From assembly GCA_903813345.2 (NCBI GenBank), contig CAIIXF020000011.1, positions 20,317,754-20,381,753 of the forward strand: a stretch of 64,000 nt of DNA, in the 5' to 3' direction. Under the pieces are notes generated by a model. It saw nothing but the letters and a program-made list of their open reading frames with translations, was not told the DNA's origin and ran no database searches. Numbering within the stretch: position 1 is the stretch's first letter; each line of letters begins with the position of its first letter. Below are positions 1 to 13,200 of the stretch, piece after piece. Made by a program: the position numbers and the translations under genes. The DNA comes from Owenia fusiformis. Taxonomy: Eukaryota; Annelida; Polychaeta; Sabellida; Oweniidae.

Positions 1-27
1 CAAAAATGGCCAAAATCACTTAAAATG

Positions 28-356
28 CAGGGGCGGATCTGGGAACCAACAAGGGGGGGGCCCAAATTTCAAGTCAGAGAAAAAAACGTCCGCGAAAAAA
101 AAATTTGGGCCCCTAAAATCCAAAAGTGGGCCCAAATTTTGAAATTTTGAGGCCCATTTTCCTCAAAATTTGACCTGAAATTAAAAAATAAGGCCTTAAA
201 AGGCCCAGTAATCACCAAAAAGGCCCATTTTTTGGATCCTGAAGGCCTTATTTGGCTCAAAAAAATTTTTGGGCCCAATTTTTTTTTTCTGGGCCCACCC
301 AAGGGGGGGGGGCCCCAGGCCCGGCCCCCCCCTCCCCTCCCCCTAATCCGCCAGTG
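28..356. mobile_element. MITE-like element, GGCGGATC family, copy 1
   Basis: About 330 bp bounded by imperfect inverted ends: CAGGGGCGGATCTGGG on the left, and CCCTAATCCGCCAGTG on the right, whose complement starts CACTGGCGGATTAGGG. The interior is rich in G and C runs and in the AAATTT and GGCCC motifs, and has no coding potential. Close relatives lie at 26676-26742 (left end only), 39763-40031 and 63364-63538, so this is a dispersed family. Non-autonomous DNA transposon is an inference; no target duplication was identified. Confidence 0.7.
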
Positions 357-1244
357 AAATGTGCTCAGAATAGTGAAAAACTGATTGATTTGAAAGAATT
401 TTCCCCCTGGCTATGGGCCTGTTAACCATCTTGAAATGATATCTGGAAAATATTTGCAAGAGTTGTGTTGACATTTATATATAAACTAAGCTATAAGGTG
501 ATCATAACTTTGTAGCTTGTAGGTTAACTTGACCATTCTGATATTAATTAATCATTTAAGTCTATATACATGCATCATTTGACTAAAAATAATTGTATGA
601 CATGAATTACATCTTCTGTTTGATCACAGTTTCCAAGGAAATCAAATGATTTTTAGCTGTGCTTCACTTTGTTATTATTCCGAGCCTTCGTTGCTTCTTT
701 TTGAATTAAAGAAAACTTTCTTTATCAAAGTGATATCTGGCTTTTAACTTGAGATAACAAAGAGAGGCTTGCATCCTTCTGAAAAGAATTAATTTTTACC
801 TACTTGAAATGAAAAAAATCCTGAAAAATAGGCATGTATACAAGTTTTGTGCCAATTTGAATAAAAAGTCCTACAGAGTCAACTCATCTCATTTCATTGA
901 AAAAGATGAAATACTTAAGAAGGATTCACACATCCAGAGGACCCAAATGCTTATGGTCTCCATCAACTCTCTTAAAACTACATGCTTTTTATCACACTGA
1001 AAAATTGCTATATTATTGTCTTGTACTAATAGGTGTGTGCATATATACATGTATATGTATGTATGCATGTTTGCGCATGCATTCGGGTGGGTGGGCATCA
1101 CAGGAAACCTGTCGTTTAACTTTTTACAGATGTAAGAGAAGACTAATACAAAGATCTTATTAGGTTTTGGGCATACTGGTAAATAACATGGTTCCTAATA
1201 TATGTCTTGTTGGTGTAAGATGTGTGGATCTCACATAAAGGCAT
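357..1244. other. Intergenic, downstream of FPPS-like gene
   Basis: AT-rich sequence with no exon I can support. Around 1031-1072 there is a short alternating purine-pyrimidine stretch made of TATAC, ATGTA and TGCATG. Nothing else stands out. Confidence 0.5.
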
Positions 1245-3908
1245 CTAATCACCTGCACTGTACTCAAGGAAGACTAAATCTAGAAGATACGTAAACAGTC
1301 CCTTTGGAGGGTTCCCTTCGCACTTGTGAATGGCCTCCATCACTTCATTGTAGCATGCCCTTTTAGCCTCTTTGTATACCTCTGGTATGTTCATCTCATT
1401 ATATACATCCAAAACTTTGTTCATCTTTACCACATCTTGTTGGCCATAGTTCTCCCTCAGTATCTCAAGTTGGCCTGGTGTTGCTCTCTCAAGTGCTTCT
1501 ATGATCGGCCATGTACACTTGTTCTCCATGATATCACTTCCTGAAAGAAACATTAATTCAGTCCAGCACGAATACATACAATTGACTCTTAATCATGTCA
1601 GTCTCTAATATGAGTCACTATACAGGTCTTTTTACATGATCAGTTATATTATTGACCAATGTAAGCTCAATGAATATAGGTATTGCATTTTTCTTGAGAA
1701 TGTGCTTTGGAATGTTCAGCTATTTGAATTTTAAAATATCAGAGTGTGATATATATTACTGAAATCATAAAGATTTAAAGATTTTATTAGCAAAATGTAT
1801 AGTACAATCTCACCAACTTCCTCATCTTCACATGATACAATATAACAAATATATTAGTAATAAAATGACAAAAATGGTATGTTATCTAAAAATGCACAAT
1901 AATTTTGGATGATTTAAGGATAGGAACTGATGTGAGATGTATCAAGGTAAAGGGTAAATGCTTTTGATTTAATTACATACAGTATACCATTTTAAAACTA
2001 TTTTAACAATTTTTTTATATACCCTACCTCTGGTTCCATCGTCATATTGATTTTCACTGTTAAAGCAGTTTTGGTAGTCATCTGAAAAGTGCCAAAATAT
2101 GCCAAGTTTAGTTGCTATGTCTTCAGCTCGCTGCCACCATATTTCATCCTTTACCCCTGCCAGTGTCAGAGCAAAAGCTATCGGAAAGAACAGCCAAGGT
2201 ACTGTGTTATACGTGTATATTGTTACCATTGTTCCTCTCGAAAGGGCGGTGATGTCTTTTTTTGACGGAGTCATGTCCACATTCTGTCCAATCAAGTATT
2301 TTCTTTCTGTGAGTAGGACTCTTTCTACTAGGTCCATGTAGTATGGTTCTTTTCTGAATTCTTTTCGCAATGTCTCAAATACAATAGATTGCATGAAAGA
2401 TGCATCATTTATCGCCATTAGTCCAACTTCTGGCCTCTTATACCAACATGGCCGACCTTTCCTAGTTTCTTCATGATCCATAATATCATCATCCACAGCA
2501 AAACTAGAGGTCTGTATTTCAATACAGCATCCAAGAATGAGCATCTTTCGTCTTTCATCTTCTGTTGGAACAACTGGAGCAACAATACTGCAGTAAGCAT
2601 TATAGAGAGGCAGTCCAAACCTATGACTACTGAATGGTACATTGTTATGTAACACTTCCCTGAATCGCTTTAGAGATGGTTCAATTTCAGGAGGATAATT
2701 AGACAATTCAGTTATGTCACAGATATGGGCTTTTAGGAACTCATCATATTTGTTCACTTCTTTCTCAAGTGCTCTGTTCTTCAGAACAGCACCATGAAGC
2801 AGCGTTTGATGTTCTTTACCTTGATCAGCGTTTCTCTTGGAGGATTCCATTATAGATATGTTTCTCACAGCTCTTGCTTGAAGCTTTGACACAGCCATCA
2901 CTTAACAGGAAAGAAAAAATACATGTATTCATGAATATAAAGATGTAAAAAGATGTAAATGGAACAATATATTGTTTTCAAAAATATTTCATCTAGATCC
3001 ATGCATACTAGTATATACATCCACATTGATGTATTTACAAAGAGGATTGAAGATATCAGTATCCGTCATTGGATATAAATGATATTTTAGAAAACCATAT
3101 GATTGTACATTTATCACATGGTACATTGTAGTGAATATTGATGAGAAACCGATTCCAGAAATTGCTCCTGTGATTGATTTTAAATGTGTTCAGCTGTTCA
3201 AATGTATTAAAGAGCTGATCAACTTTTAAATTCTAGTGTGACCAATTTGCTATTTCTTGTCATCGCAATTCTAGGAACACCCCTCATTGGTTCAGTTCAA
3301 ATCTTACAGCTATTACTTTTATTAAGATAGTGGTGCAATTCGCAGAGATAGCTAGAGTTGACACGATTGTGAAAAGTAAAACAGGATTTGATGAAAAAAC
3401 ACTTCTTTTGATGTCTTTATTTCTGTGAAGATTAATGAAGAACGTTATATGGATTCATTTCACTTAATCATATTGTTGCTATATTATTTCAATAAACAGC
3501 TCTATGTTTCCTCAATTATCGTGCCACTTACATCATATTTTATATTTTCCTATTTGAACATCTTAAACAAGTTGGAATAATGTTCACTAAAGCGGCTTAA
3601 AACAGACGTTAGCAAGTCATGATTATGGTCACTGGAGTCGGCACAATTCATCAATAACCTGACTCTGACATCTGTGACTATTTAGTTATTTACTGTACCA
3701 TTAGTTTAAGATGGTATCAAATCCTAAGCCTTTTGATCATCATCTTCTGTATTTTTTACATCATGAGTCTACGAAAAGTAACTTAGATAGCGGTATGAAA
3801 AAACAGATAACACTGTATAACAAAGCCTAACAAACGATATCATAAGCTGGTCATGATGTTAAATTTCAACTTACCTGAAACTTGTTGTATTAACCTATGA
3901 AGAGACAT
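1245..3908 (-). CDS. FPPS-like protein, candidate IDS-type terpene synthase
   Basis: Three exons on the minus strand: 3908-3875, 2900-2028 and 1540-1245. All junctions are GT-AG and in phase, giving 400 aa. The short first exon encodes MSLHRLIQQVS and joins a basic, Arg/Ser-rich stretch that could be a mitochondrial leader. Fold and order match farnesyl diphosphate synthase: first Asp-rich motif DDIMD (about 149-153), then CWY, GQNVD, and a C-terminal exon containing SDIMENKCTW and ENYGQ. Family members condense IPP with allylic diphosphates. Here the GGKYNRG loop of FPPS reads FSSHRFG (about 101-107), the KYKT lysines read TYNT (about 241-244), the second Asp-rich motif is DDYQN (about 285-289) instead of DDYLD, and the basic C-terminal tail is missing. 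The IPP site therefore looks lost while metal and allylic-diphosphate binding is kept. I infer a terpene synthase; a decayed or regulatory FPPS paralog is the alternative. Family membership is secure, the activity is not. Confidence 0.88.
3462..3612. repeat. Dispersed repeat, copy 1 (second copy near 43172-43322)
   Basis: The stretch containing TTTCAATAAACAGCTCTAT, then a TTGAACATCT-like block and AACTTAAA-type sequence, recurs in the same order at 43172-43322 at roughly 75-80 percent identity by eye. No termini or target duplication could be defined. It lies upstream of the FPPS-like gene or within its first intron region. Confidence 0.5.
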
Positions 3909-4924
3909 GTTTATTCTTGATAAGTGTGTTTTTCAGAAAAACTTTGCTTATGAAATGTGAAAAAGGTTGTTCAAAATCATGTTCACAAAATAGATGCATA
4001 ATAGCATTCGTGATACATAATATAATATAATAATTTTTTTATAAAAATCTAAATCTGTCACCTCAATAGAGCACAAAGATATATAAAAAGCATTGAATTA
4101 TTACCTTGTCACTTCTATAGAAAAAATCCAACTAGGACTTTAGAAATGTATTTTCATTGTGGGATTCATTTTGTATACAGATGTCATATATGTCATATTA
4201 GGACATAAAAAGAGTAAATAAAAGGTATTGAAAAGTAGACTAAAGAATTATCGTATTAAATTTTTTTCTTAAACTGTCCATATGAAAATACTGTACATAA
4301 TAAATTTTGAAATCAACTTTTCCAGGAATTCTCTTGAATGTCAAAAATCTAATTCAAATAAGGGATTTGTGGTATTATGGACACACATATAGAAACTTAT
4401 TTGATGACCTTGACCTTTGATCATTAGTTATTTTACGCTGAGAATTTTGTTAAAATTTTATGTGTATACTTTGAAGGATATGACACTGTCTAGTGACAAT
4501 TTGGCTAATTGCAGCCATTTTAAAAAACTCTCTGAACTAGAATCCTTACAAATTCACCTTTCTATCTCCCATACTAAAATACATGAAAAAATACACTTAT
4601 AGTGGCTCATTTAACATTAAGTCAATTTGTCTTGGATCCTGAAGTGTTCCACTTACAGAGTCAGAGGTATTCCACTACTAGAGGTGTTTTCACAGGTTTC
4701 ACTTTAGTTCTACTTATGTATACATTGTCACTTTAAAGTGCCTGATAAACTATAAAATGGGCATGCGTCCAGGTGTTGATAAACTATAAATAGCGAAAAC
4801 CCAGGGTTTGTCATCACAAGGTAAGCCATGACGTGTTGAGCGAACATCTAGTGTTGATATTGAATTTACATGTAGCCAGATAAGTTTCCTTATTGAAATT
4901 ACATATAGTTTTTAGCAAAATTGT

Positions 4925-5011
4925 ATATCGAGACTGTAAACCGAGAAACTACTGTTGACAGAGACCGAAGGTCGAGGTCAACAGTAGTTTCAAGGTTTAC
5001 AGACGAGGTAT
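4925..5011. repeat. Long imperfect hairpin
   Basis: A roughly 37-nt left arm containing GTAAACCGAGAAACTACTGT pairs with a right arm containing ACAGTAGTTTCAAGGTTTAC. The loop itself contains GACC-GAA-GGTC. Only a few mismatches interrupt the stem. It could be the end of a fold-back element or a transcribed hairpin; no flanking repeat was found. Confidence 0.7.
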
Positions 5012-6719
5012 ATGATTTTGACGGTTGACCGAATGGAGAGGTCTACAATTGTTTTGTTAGTCAGAAGAAACTAATAGGCACATATATACGACAATCATCA
5101 ATCATGGCTTCATTTCACAATCTTTTCTCCGAACCACACCAGCAATGATTTTTTACGAAAATCTGAATAGGCCTACAGTGGTAGCTAAACTATCTGTTTT
5201 CGGTACATCACTGCGTACACACTTGTAAATTAATGTTAATTTTACGTTTCTTTTTGTATTTTTGCTATACTTGTTGTCTAGTAAAGTCAAAAATATCACT
5301 TTCATCAACATTTACAAAATGTCCGTCTACCATGTTTTTTCTGTAAACATTATGACGTCATATTCCCCATAATTCACAAGTGTAGTACAGTAACATACGC
5401 GGTCAATAATATGATCTCCCATGATGCACAGGTGAGGTACAGGTGTTGACCGCTAATTGACCAATCAGGTACGAGTATTTACACTGAGGTACTAACAATA
5501 AGTTATTGCAAACGACAATTCCGAGCATTCATCTCACTGAAGTATTTTGAAGTGAAGAAAATATGATTTTTGTTTTGAAACATGGATTCAGATGAACGTA
5601 ACTTCATTCTGACAACTAATCAAAACTGAACAAAATTGATTATACGTAACAGACGATTTATTGTTTTACAATGTTTTGATCGGCTAAACGAATGAAACCC
5701 AAGAAATTATGACGTGTAAAATGGCAATTTTGAAATGTAAAATTTAAAAGTGACAAACACAACCTCCCTATCCACTCTTTATGAGTTCGCGATATGAGAT
5801 TCGTGGTTCGAGTGCAAGGAACGTAGTTCGTGGTATCAGAACTGATGTTCGCGTTGTTGGAAGTCTAGGAGGCCTGTAATATGTACATGCAGCAGTGGTA
5901 GTGTACAGCTTATTATCACACTACTGGGCTTTGTATTCTAAAGCTTGTTGTTTTAATAACACTGTTCACTCGACGTAAATGTTTTGTGTGTGCGCAGTCA
6001 ACGATAATCATTGTTTTATCCCGGTTATATGACCTCGGCAATTATAACAAAACCGTACTAAACGAAAAAAAAAGCAAATAAGAGAAAGCTTTCACACACA
6101 TATAAAAAAATGAACTAGTCTAATCCGCCAGTATAAACTCTGTTATATACGTAGCCAGGTCGGGCGCACACTTTAATCATTACTGTCTGATTGTTAAATT
6201 TATTTTTAAGATGAATGAAGAATTTACTTCCCAATCTAATATATATATTTTTTTTTGATTGGTGAGAAGGGGATCTTTTATTCCATGCTCATTCCACACT
6301 TTTCAACAAACTCATGTATTCTATAAATACTTGGCCATCATGACCTTTTATCAAGACAATGAAAAGGTATTTCCTCGATTTGGTGACTGGTTTGTGGTTT
6401 TGAGGAAACTAAATATTTGAAATATTTGTGTTAAATTAATTTTATTACCTCAAGACAAAACTATATATGGTTGAACTGTAAAGAAAAATGCAAACAATCA
6501 AGCAATTGTACCAAAATAAACCTATATTAGTACATTCTGTAAACAAATTTGTATAGCATAGTTTTTGAACCATTTAGATTAGACTGGTTAGAATGAGTAA
6601 TCTGTTAGTAACTCCCCCCCACTATATCTTCACCAGAACCTTATGTAAATAAGTAGGGGAAGGTACTATGGCTTAATCCAAAAATATCTTTGAATTATCA
6701 GAGTCACCCATATCTATTG

Positions 6720-6917
6720 CAGTGATCTCTCCAGCATTACAGCAAGTGGCCACAGCACCCACCTGAGATTTTGAGAATAGGCTTGCACCCACCTGAAAAT
6801 TTATTTGCACCCACTTGAAAATGAGAAAAATCATGAAAATTTGGCATATTTTGACCTATTTTGGTCTGAATTGTGAAAATGAGAATTCCGCACCCAAATA
6901 TCCTGGGGAGATCACTG
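6720..6917. mobile_element. MITE, GATCTCC family, copy 1
   Basis: About 200 bp with inverted ends CAGTGATCTC and GGGGAGATCACTG. The interior has GCACCCACCTGAAAAT and TTTTGGTCTGAATTGTGAAAA. Two more copies with the same interior lie at 7737-7939 (opposite orientation) and 14551-14781, all in or near the PAWR-like gene. Confidence 0.75.
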
Positions 6918-6998
6918 TGTAACTGTATTGCTCGAGATATCATAAGACAAAATGTGTTCCTGGCCAAGGCATTCTCAAAGTGATTCTTTTCCAACAAC

Positions 6999-7225
6999 CT
7001 ATATTATCAATGTTAACAATATTATCAATGTTAACAATATAATCAATGTTAACAATATTATCAATGTTACCTATATTATCAATGCTCCCTACATTATCAA
7101 TGTTACCTATATTATCAATGTGAACAATACTATCAATGTTACCTGTATTATCAATGTTAACAATATTATCAATGTTACCTGTCTTATCAATGTTACCTGT
7201 ATTATCTATGTTATCTATATTATTT
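6999..7225 (+). repeat. 18-bp minisatellite in intron before PAWR-like exon
   Basis: About twelve degenerate copies of an 18-bp unit built from ATTATCAATGTTAACAAT, with ACCTAT/ACCTGT variants. It ends about 30 bp before the splice acceptor at 7257. The unit is a multiple of three and lacks stops in the frame of the next exon. The reading frame therefore stays open from 6952 through the repeat into the exon, encoding IINVNN-type hexapeptides. I treat it as intronic. Confidence 0.8.
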
Positions 7226-7257
7226 TTTATTTACATAATCCATTTATATATTTTCAG

Positions 7258-10200
7258 AGTACGGGAGATAGTCTAGAAGATGAAGATGGAGAGCATGACC
7301 GTCACGTGTCACCCGAAACTAAGAGAAACACATCATACAATGAAGTCATAGATGCTGATAACCCACAGACTCCAGAAGAGGTAAATAGTGCAAAGAATAG
7401 TGTTACATTTTCAAATGTCAGTTTTGTTAACATTTATAGGTAGATAGTCCAGCATTAGTTAACAAAATTTGGTGTGAAACTTTTCAGATGACCCCTAAGT
7501 TAAATAATTTATTGTTGTCCCACCATTACATCTTGATCCATCATTCAAGGTATTATACTTTACTTTATATTATAAGTATTATGATTGAAGGAATACACCG
7601 GGTTAACAGTATGACTATTACCCCATCCTTCAAACGCAGGGCTCCAGATGTCATTCACTATGTTCCTTAAAAGTTCTGGAGGCCTGTGTTCAGAGGATAA
7701 CACTACCCTTATCTGATGTTTCCCCACTGACACTTTCAGTGTTCTCCACAGAAATTTTTCTCAAGCGGGTGCAAAAGTCCCCATTTTCACAATTAAGACC
7801 AAAATTGGTGAAAATGTGCCAATATTTCATGGGTTTTTTTCATTTTCAAGTGGGTGCAAATGGATTTTCAGGTGGGTGGCAGCCTATTTTCAACAGGTGG
7901 GTGCTACGCCCACTTGCTTTAATCCTGGGGAGATCACTGACTCTTTTTCTCAGTTTCAATTTTATTGATTCGCATATTTAAAAAAGACTTGAAATGTGAA
8001 CATCTGCTAATCAGTAAACTTTAACTGGTCTCAGTGGTGTTTGGATGAGACAGGTTTTACTGTACAATAAAAACTGTCTAAGTGGGACACCTTTGTTAGA
8101 CAGGTTTTACTGTACGGCAATAAAACTTGTGGAACACCTTTGGTACCTCTAAAAAGTGCTCTACTTGTGAGGTGTTCAATTTATAGAGGTTCATTTAACA
8201 TTACAACAGTTGGTCTTGGGACTCTGAAAAACTGTTCCACTAACAGATGTGTTCTACTTATAGAGGTGTTCCACTTCACAGGTTTCACTGTAGTTATATT
8301 CATGATTTGTTGTTCAATAGTTGTTTGGTGTTACAAGGTCTTGTGATTATATGATGCTGAAAGGAGCCACAGCAATGTGCAACCTAAAACAGATCCTTTC
8401 AACCACATTCTCATCTAATATTATAAAGTAATATTTTAGATTTTTTGTCATAAAGGGGATAACAAATTAGCTTGACGGGACTGTTTTATTTATTATCATC
8501 TGTTCAAAATTTGCTTGTATTAATATCTCTGACAGTCTCACACACTGTCAGGGGTTCATCTATTTATCAATATGAAGCCATAGAATAGTAGACAATTACA
8601 GACCACTGCATGAAAGAGAAACCCCTGGGTGTATCTAATTTACTGTAAGATGCCTGGTAGGAATGTCAGGGAGGTCATTGGTTTAAAATGCAAAATAGAG
8701 AGAAATCCAGCGAAATTAGCAAGGAATTAGTTAATGGGAATATAGCTGACACTCAAAATTGTAAAGAAATGTGAGAAAATTGGCACGTTTTTTAATCCAT
8801 AGGGAGATATGGAGTGAAATTGGCGTGATTTGAATTGAGGTTTAATCATGGGTAATTGAAGAGATACATGAGGTTATGAATGCATTGAGATGAGTTAGTT
8901 TCATGTAAATTAGATTTTTTTGAGTCATCATTCTTTTGTCCCATGCTTAAAATCATCATATCGACCTCTCTCGTGCTAAATTTTTCTCTCTTTATACCGA
9001 TTTACTATCTAATTTCCTGGATTTTTTTTACAATTTGAGGTATATTTATTGTATGCCTGTTTAATTCATTTCATTCAATTTAGCTCTTTTTCATATTGTT
9101 TCAGTGTTTGGTATTCGAACTTGACCCTCAGCTGAAATGTTATCTGCAGGCCAGATGTAAATAACTGCTAAATAGTTGTATTTCATTTGCCAAGTATAAC
9201 ATCTGAATTACTCAAGAATGTGTGAATGAATTGAGCTTGTTTATTACATTCCTTAAAAACACAACTTGATGAAATATGGCAAATAAATTGTTTTTGTGTT
9301 GTTTATTGAGCATATAGATGTCAGCACCTGCTTAGTTAATTAATTAAAAACCAATCAATTAGGATATCAATCTGCTGTATTTGAGATCAACATAATATGC
9401 CTAAAAACAGTGAAATCTTATATAAGGGATTCAAATGATTAAGCACTTGCTTTTTCATAATGAGCCAATGTTTGGTTTGCTAAATCTGGCGGAAATGATT
9501 GATTTGTCCCTTGTTAATTTGCCACATGGCTATCTAATTAAACTCAAGTAGCCTCTCACAGAACAGAAGGGTCAATCTGGCCTCCAATGTATCAACCCTC
9601 AAATGCTTCAATAAGCAGGAATGTTTTCCTGAATTTTTCTACTATTTTGAGTATTCTAGTTGTTGGTGTGAAGAAGTGGTGACATATTGTTATAATCTCT
9701 AACTTTTTTTGTGGACAGTCACAGGTGGCATTCTGCAACTGGTGTTCACTGTTCAGTGGTAACAAATGGCAGGTGGTTACATTTTGGATGTTAATGCCTT
9801 GTTTTAGTCTGCCTTTTCTTTTTCTGCATATAAATATTGCAATTTTAAAATGATAATGGCAACATTTTGTACTTATTAAATTCTTCTGCTCTAATCTCAG
9901 AACTCATTAGTTGAAATGTTATGTTATACTGAATGCTTGCTAGGATGATATATAGAAAGGATTCTTATGGTTCAGTTTGCAGTATAAATTTAATTTGAAA
10001 TCCAAGATGAGCAAGAATATTCCAGGAATGGCAATCTGTTTCATCCGACTCTTTTCTTAGCTATAAATCTACATTGATATAATTAAATAGATTCTATGGT
10101 TACCATGGTGCAGGAATGCATTTCACTGTTTCTCTCCAGGTGAGGGGGTTTGTTGTCTCTCTGGGGGTTACCACTGGCATTCTTCCCACCCACATTCCAT

Positions 10201-13200
10201 CTTGTCTCGATTGTGTGTTCCAAATTGGCTGAAATCTGAATAATTCTGACTTTTTGCTGAAAACTTTGCTAATTTTACCAAAATGCCAGTTTTTCCTTAT
10301 AATTACATATTTACAAATATTTGGATGATGAGATGGAATAAGATTAGCTTTCCAGTTTCCATGGTGATTTATCTTTTCTGGCCTCAGATGTTACATATCA
10401 GCACCTCACATCACCATATAATACTTCTGAGAAGAAAATCAAACTTCTCAACCAATCACATCCCTTCTCCAATAACATCCTGGGCTGAGAGAGGCATGAC
10501 TGACCAATGACTGACCATGTATTGGTTGCTGAACTGGCCTCAGCAGCATAAAGTATATTATCAGTAGCCTACATCTCCATAATGAGCTGAAAAGCAAACA
10601 AACTGGGGTCTGGAGAACATAATTTGTCAGCCTATCATCAGCTGTCTTCATACTTCATGCCCTTATCTTCCTTGCAGGAACAGCAGACTTGCTCATAATA
10701 TTTCACACCTGCATATACTCTCTCCTGCTATTTCACCTCCAAACCTACCCCTAGGCCCTCAATAATTCATTTTCTGTGGTTAGATGTATATAAGATTTCA
10801 TCACATAATTTGCTCTATCAGATAAAACAAGTAAAATACAAGCCTTATCTTTCCAAAATAGTATAAAAAGTAATTAAAATAAAATTTAATAGTGGTGGGA
10901 ACAAATATACTAACATCTAGATTCTCTATTGACTAGGTAATCTTTGAAGTTTAAATTTGTCATTCCTTGACTGATATGTCATGTTATGTATAAAACATAA
11001 CACTAGACTTTCATTTCTAACATTTGATTTGCCAGACCCTATCAGTATCTTATGTTCCTTAAGTTCAAGACAAAGTGAAGTTATGATTTCTAGTCTAGGT
11101 ACAAGCTCTTGTGAGCCTTGTGGGGGGTCACATGAGCTTGTAGCTAGACTTCTTGGTTTTCTTTAGTAAGTGCTCTTTTCATGAGATTGATATCTTGTGT
11201 TTTTTCTTTCAGGAGAGATCATTGAAGGCCTTGGCTACACAAAGAAACAAGAGCCCATCAGATCTTGATGCCGACTTGGAGGATAATCAGGATTATGATA
11301 GCACCGTTAGCCAATCAGAGACCAACCTTACTCTCATTGGCAAATCAGCTGCAAGCTCCTACAATACCCAGCAATTCACGTCACAACTAAAGAATCTCCA
11401 AGAATCTAGCAAATCTGATCCAAAATCTGCAGTATTGCCTCCACAGGCCAGTCCACTGCATCAAGCCGGAACTACTTTCACTGGAACTACTTTCTCTCCT
11501 CGTAGATCAGATCAAGATTCAACTGACAATTCTCCTCAAAGGACTGCTTTTATTCCCTATAAACATATCTCGACAGATTTAAGTAGGTCTGCGGCAGATA
11601 GGAACATTGCCAATAGGTACACGCCGTTAAATGGACGGAATAGTCCTTCAATGGCAAGCAGTAGTGCACTCTTGTCTAAAAACCATGAGCTTGAAATCGT
11701 AAGTTTTAGAATTTGTGATTAACTGGTCCCTGGGCTAGTCACTGGACTAGGTCTACTTTTCAAACCCTTGAATATATAAATACATTTATACAGAATAAAA
11801 AGTGTTAGAAGAAATATCTTACAGTACTATCAGTCATATGGAAAACAAACTCCAAATATCCAAGATTATTGTATAAAGAAACCATGTCCAATTTGAAGAA
11901 GAAATTCTGGGCTTTCATTGTACTTGAAAATACAATGGGTGTAATTGGACTTATCCATAGTTATATTTTCAATTGCCTTCATTTTTGAAACATCTCACTT
12001 ATTCCCTTTTTTAGTTTTTAGTTCCCTATTTGTTATACCTATCTTTGTAGGCCCTTGAGAAGGAAAGGGAAGAAAATAGAAGACTTCAAAAACTCCTAGA
12101 GGACAGAGATGCCCAGCTGTATGCCCTGAGGAAAGAACTGGAACTTATGAATAAGGTAAATTGAGCTGTTAAGGCGTGCCTAGTAGAGAATTTATTAGTC
12201 ATACAATATTACTGTTTCTACTTGTCTTACCTTAATCTAGTATGGATATGATATAAAACAAAATATTTCCATATTTTTTCAAAAAAGGAGACTGAATATT
12301 AAAACTATCAATAAAATTATTGCATTTATGAGTTTTAATTTGGTGTCAACATTACTGAAGATAAAAATAAAATTTGGTTCAGTAATCAGTCGAAAATTGT
12401 GTAATCAGTAATGTGACATAAGCCCTTCAGTAAAGAATTTGAATCAATTACAAATTATAGAATGATATGTGTGAGATATTCAAATGTATATGCTCCGTGA
12501 TATGATTGTCATGAATCTTGTTATTTTACTTGCCAGCCAAAGGAGTAAAATGGTGAGAGTTGTCTTGCATCCCTTCTTTTTGTTTGTTTGTTGTGCTACT
12601 GTCATAGATTTGAATATCTTGTGTATTATTTGATTATGTGTGTATTAGTTGAATATTGTGCGTCTCATTGTGTATTTTTGAATATATATTATTTGAATAT
12701 TGTGTGTTTTATTATCCAGCAGTTTTTGTCTACAAATATATTACTTCTTCACAATCAAAGAGAATAGAATACAATTGTTTACAGTCTAGTTATTATACCC
12801 TTTCAATTTGATATCACCCTGAATTTTGTTTGGTTTTGGTGAGCCATTTTAGAATAGATAAAGATTTTGGAATATTTATCTCTGTTTGCATGAAGATTGT
12901 TTGATTTTGTTGAACATAATGTTAAGTAACTGTTGTGCATCTGTCTATGGCTTAATCGGAAATGTTTCCAAAAAATGAAACAGTTATTTTGACATTGGCT
13001 TTAATTCTAATCTAGCAGTTCATCATTCTTAAGCTTTAGAAAGAAAATTGATTCAAATTAAATATCTCCAACATGCGAAATTTTAATCCAAGAATCTACC
13101 CGAGAATTCTAATTTTGTAATACTTGAAGCTAAGCTTTTGAAACCATTTTAGTAAGTGTAGTTACTAAGAAGTTCCTTATTCCTTTTTAATTTTTACATC

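Larger units (their letters stand above)
3909..7257. other. Intergenic between divergent FPPS-like and PAWR-like genes
   Basis: The missing 5' exons of the PAWR-like gene should lie here, but I could not identify them. The region holds a strong hairpin (4925-5011), a GTTCCACTT-type repeat near 4600-4720, a MITE (6720-6917) and an 18-bp minisatellite (6999-7225). At 5780-5878 there is a CpG-rich 32-codon open frame starting ATGAGTTCGCG. It has no donor in a phase that would join the exon at 7258, so it is not called as a gene. Confidence 0.4.

Noticed and set aside
69-302. Minus-strand open frame
   Set aside because: Entirely inside a MITE of low-complexity AAATTT and GGCCC motifs; the peptide follows the repeat composition.
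2099-2341. Plus-strand open frame
   Set aside because: Antisense shadow of the FPPS-like coding exon.
5780-5878. CpG-rich 32-codon frame as PAWR first exon
   Set aside because: Its only plausible donor is in a phase that does not join the phase-0 exon at 7258, and the peptide shows no Par-4 similarity.
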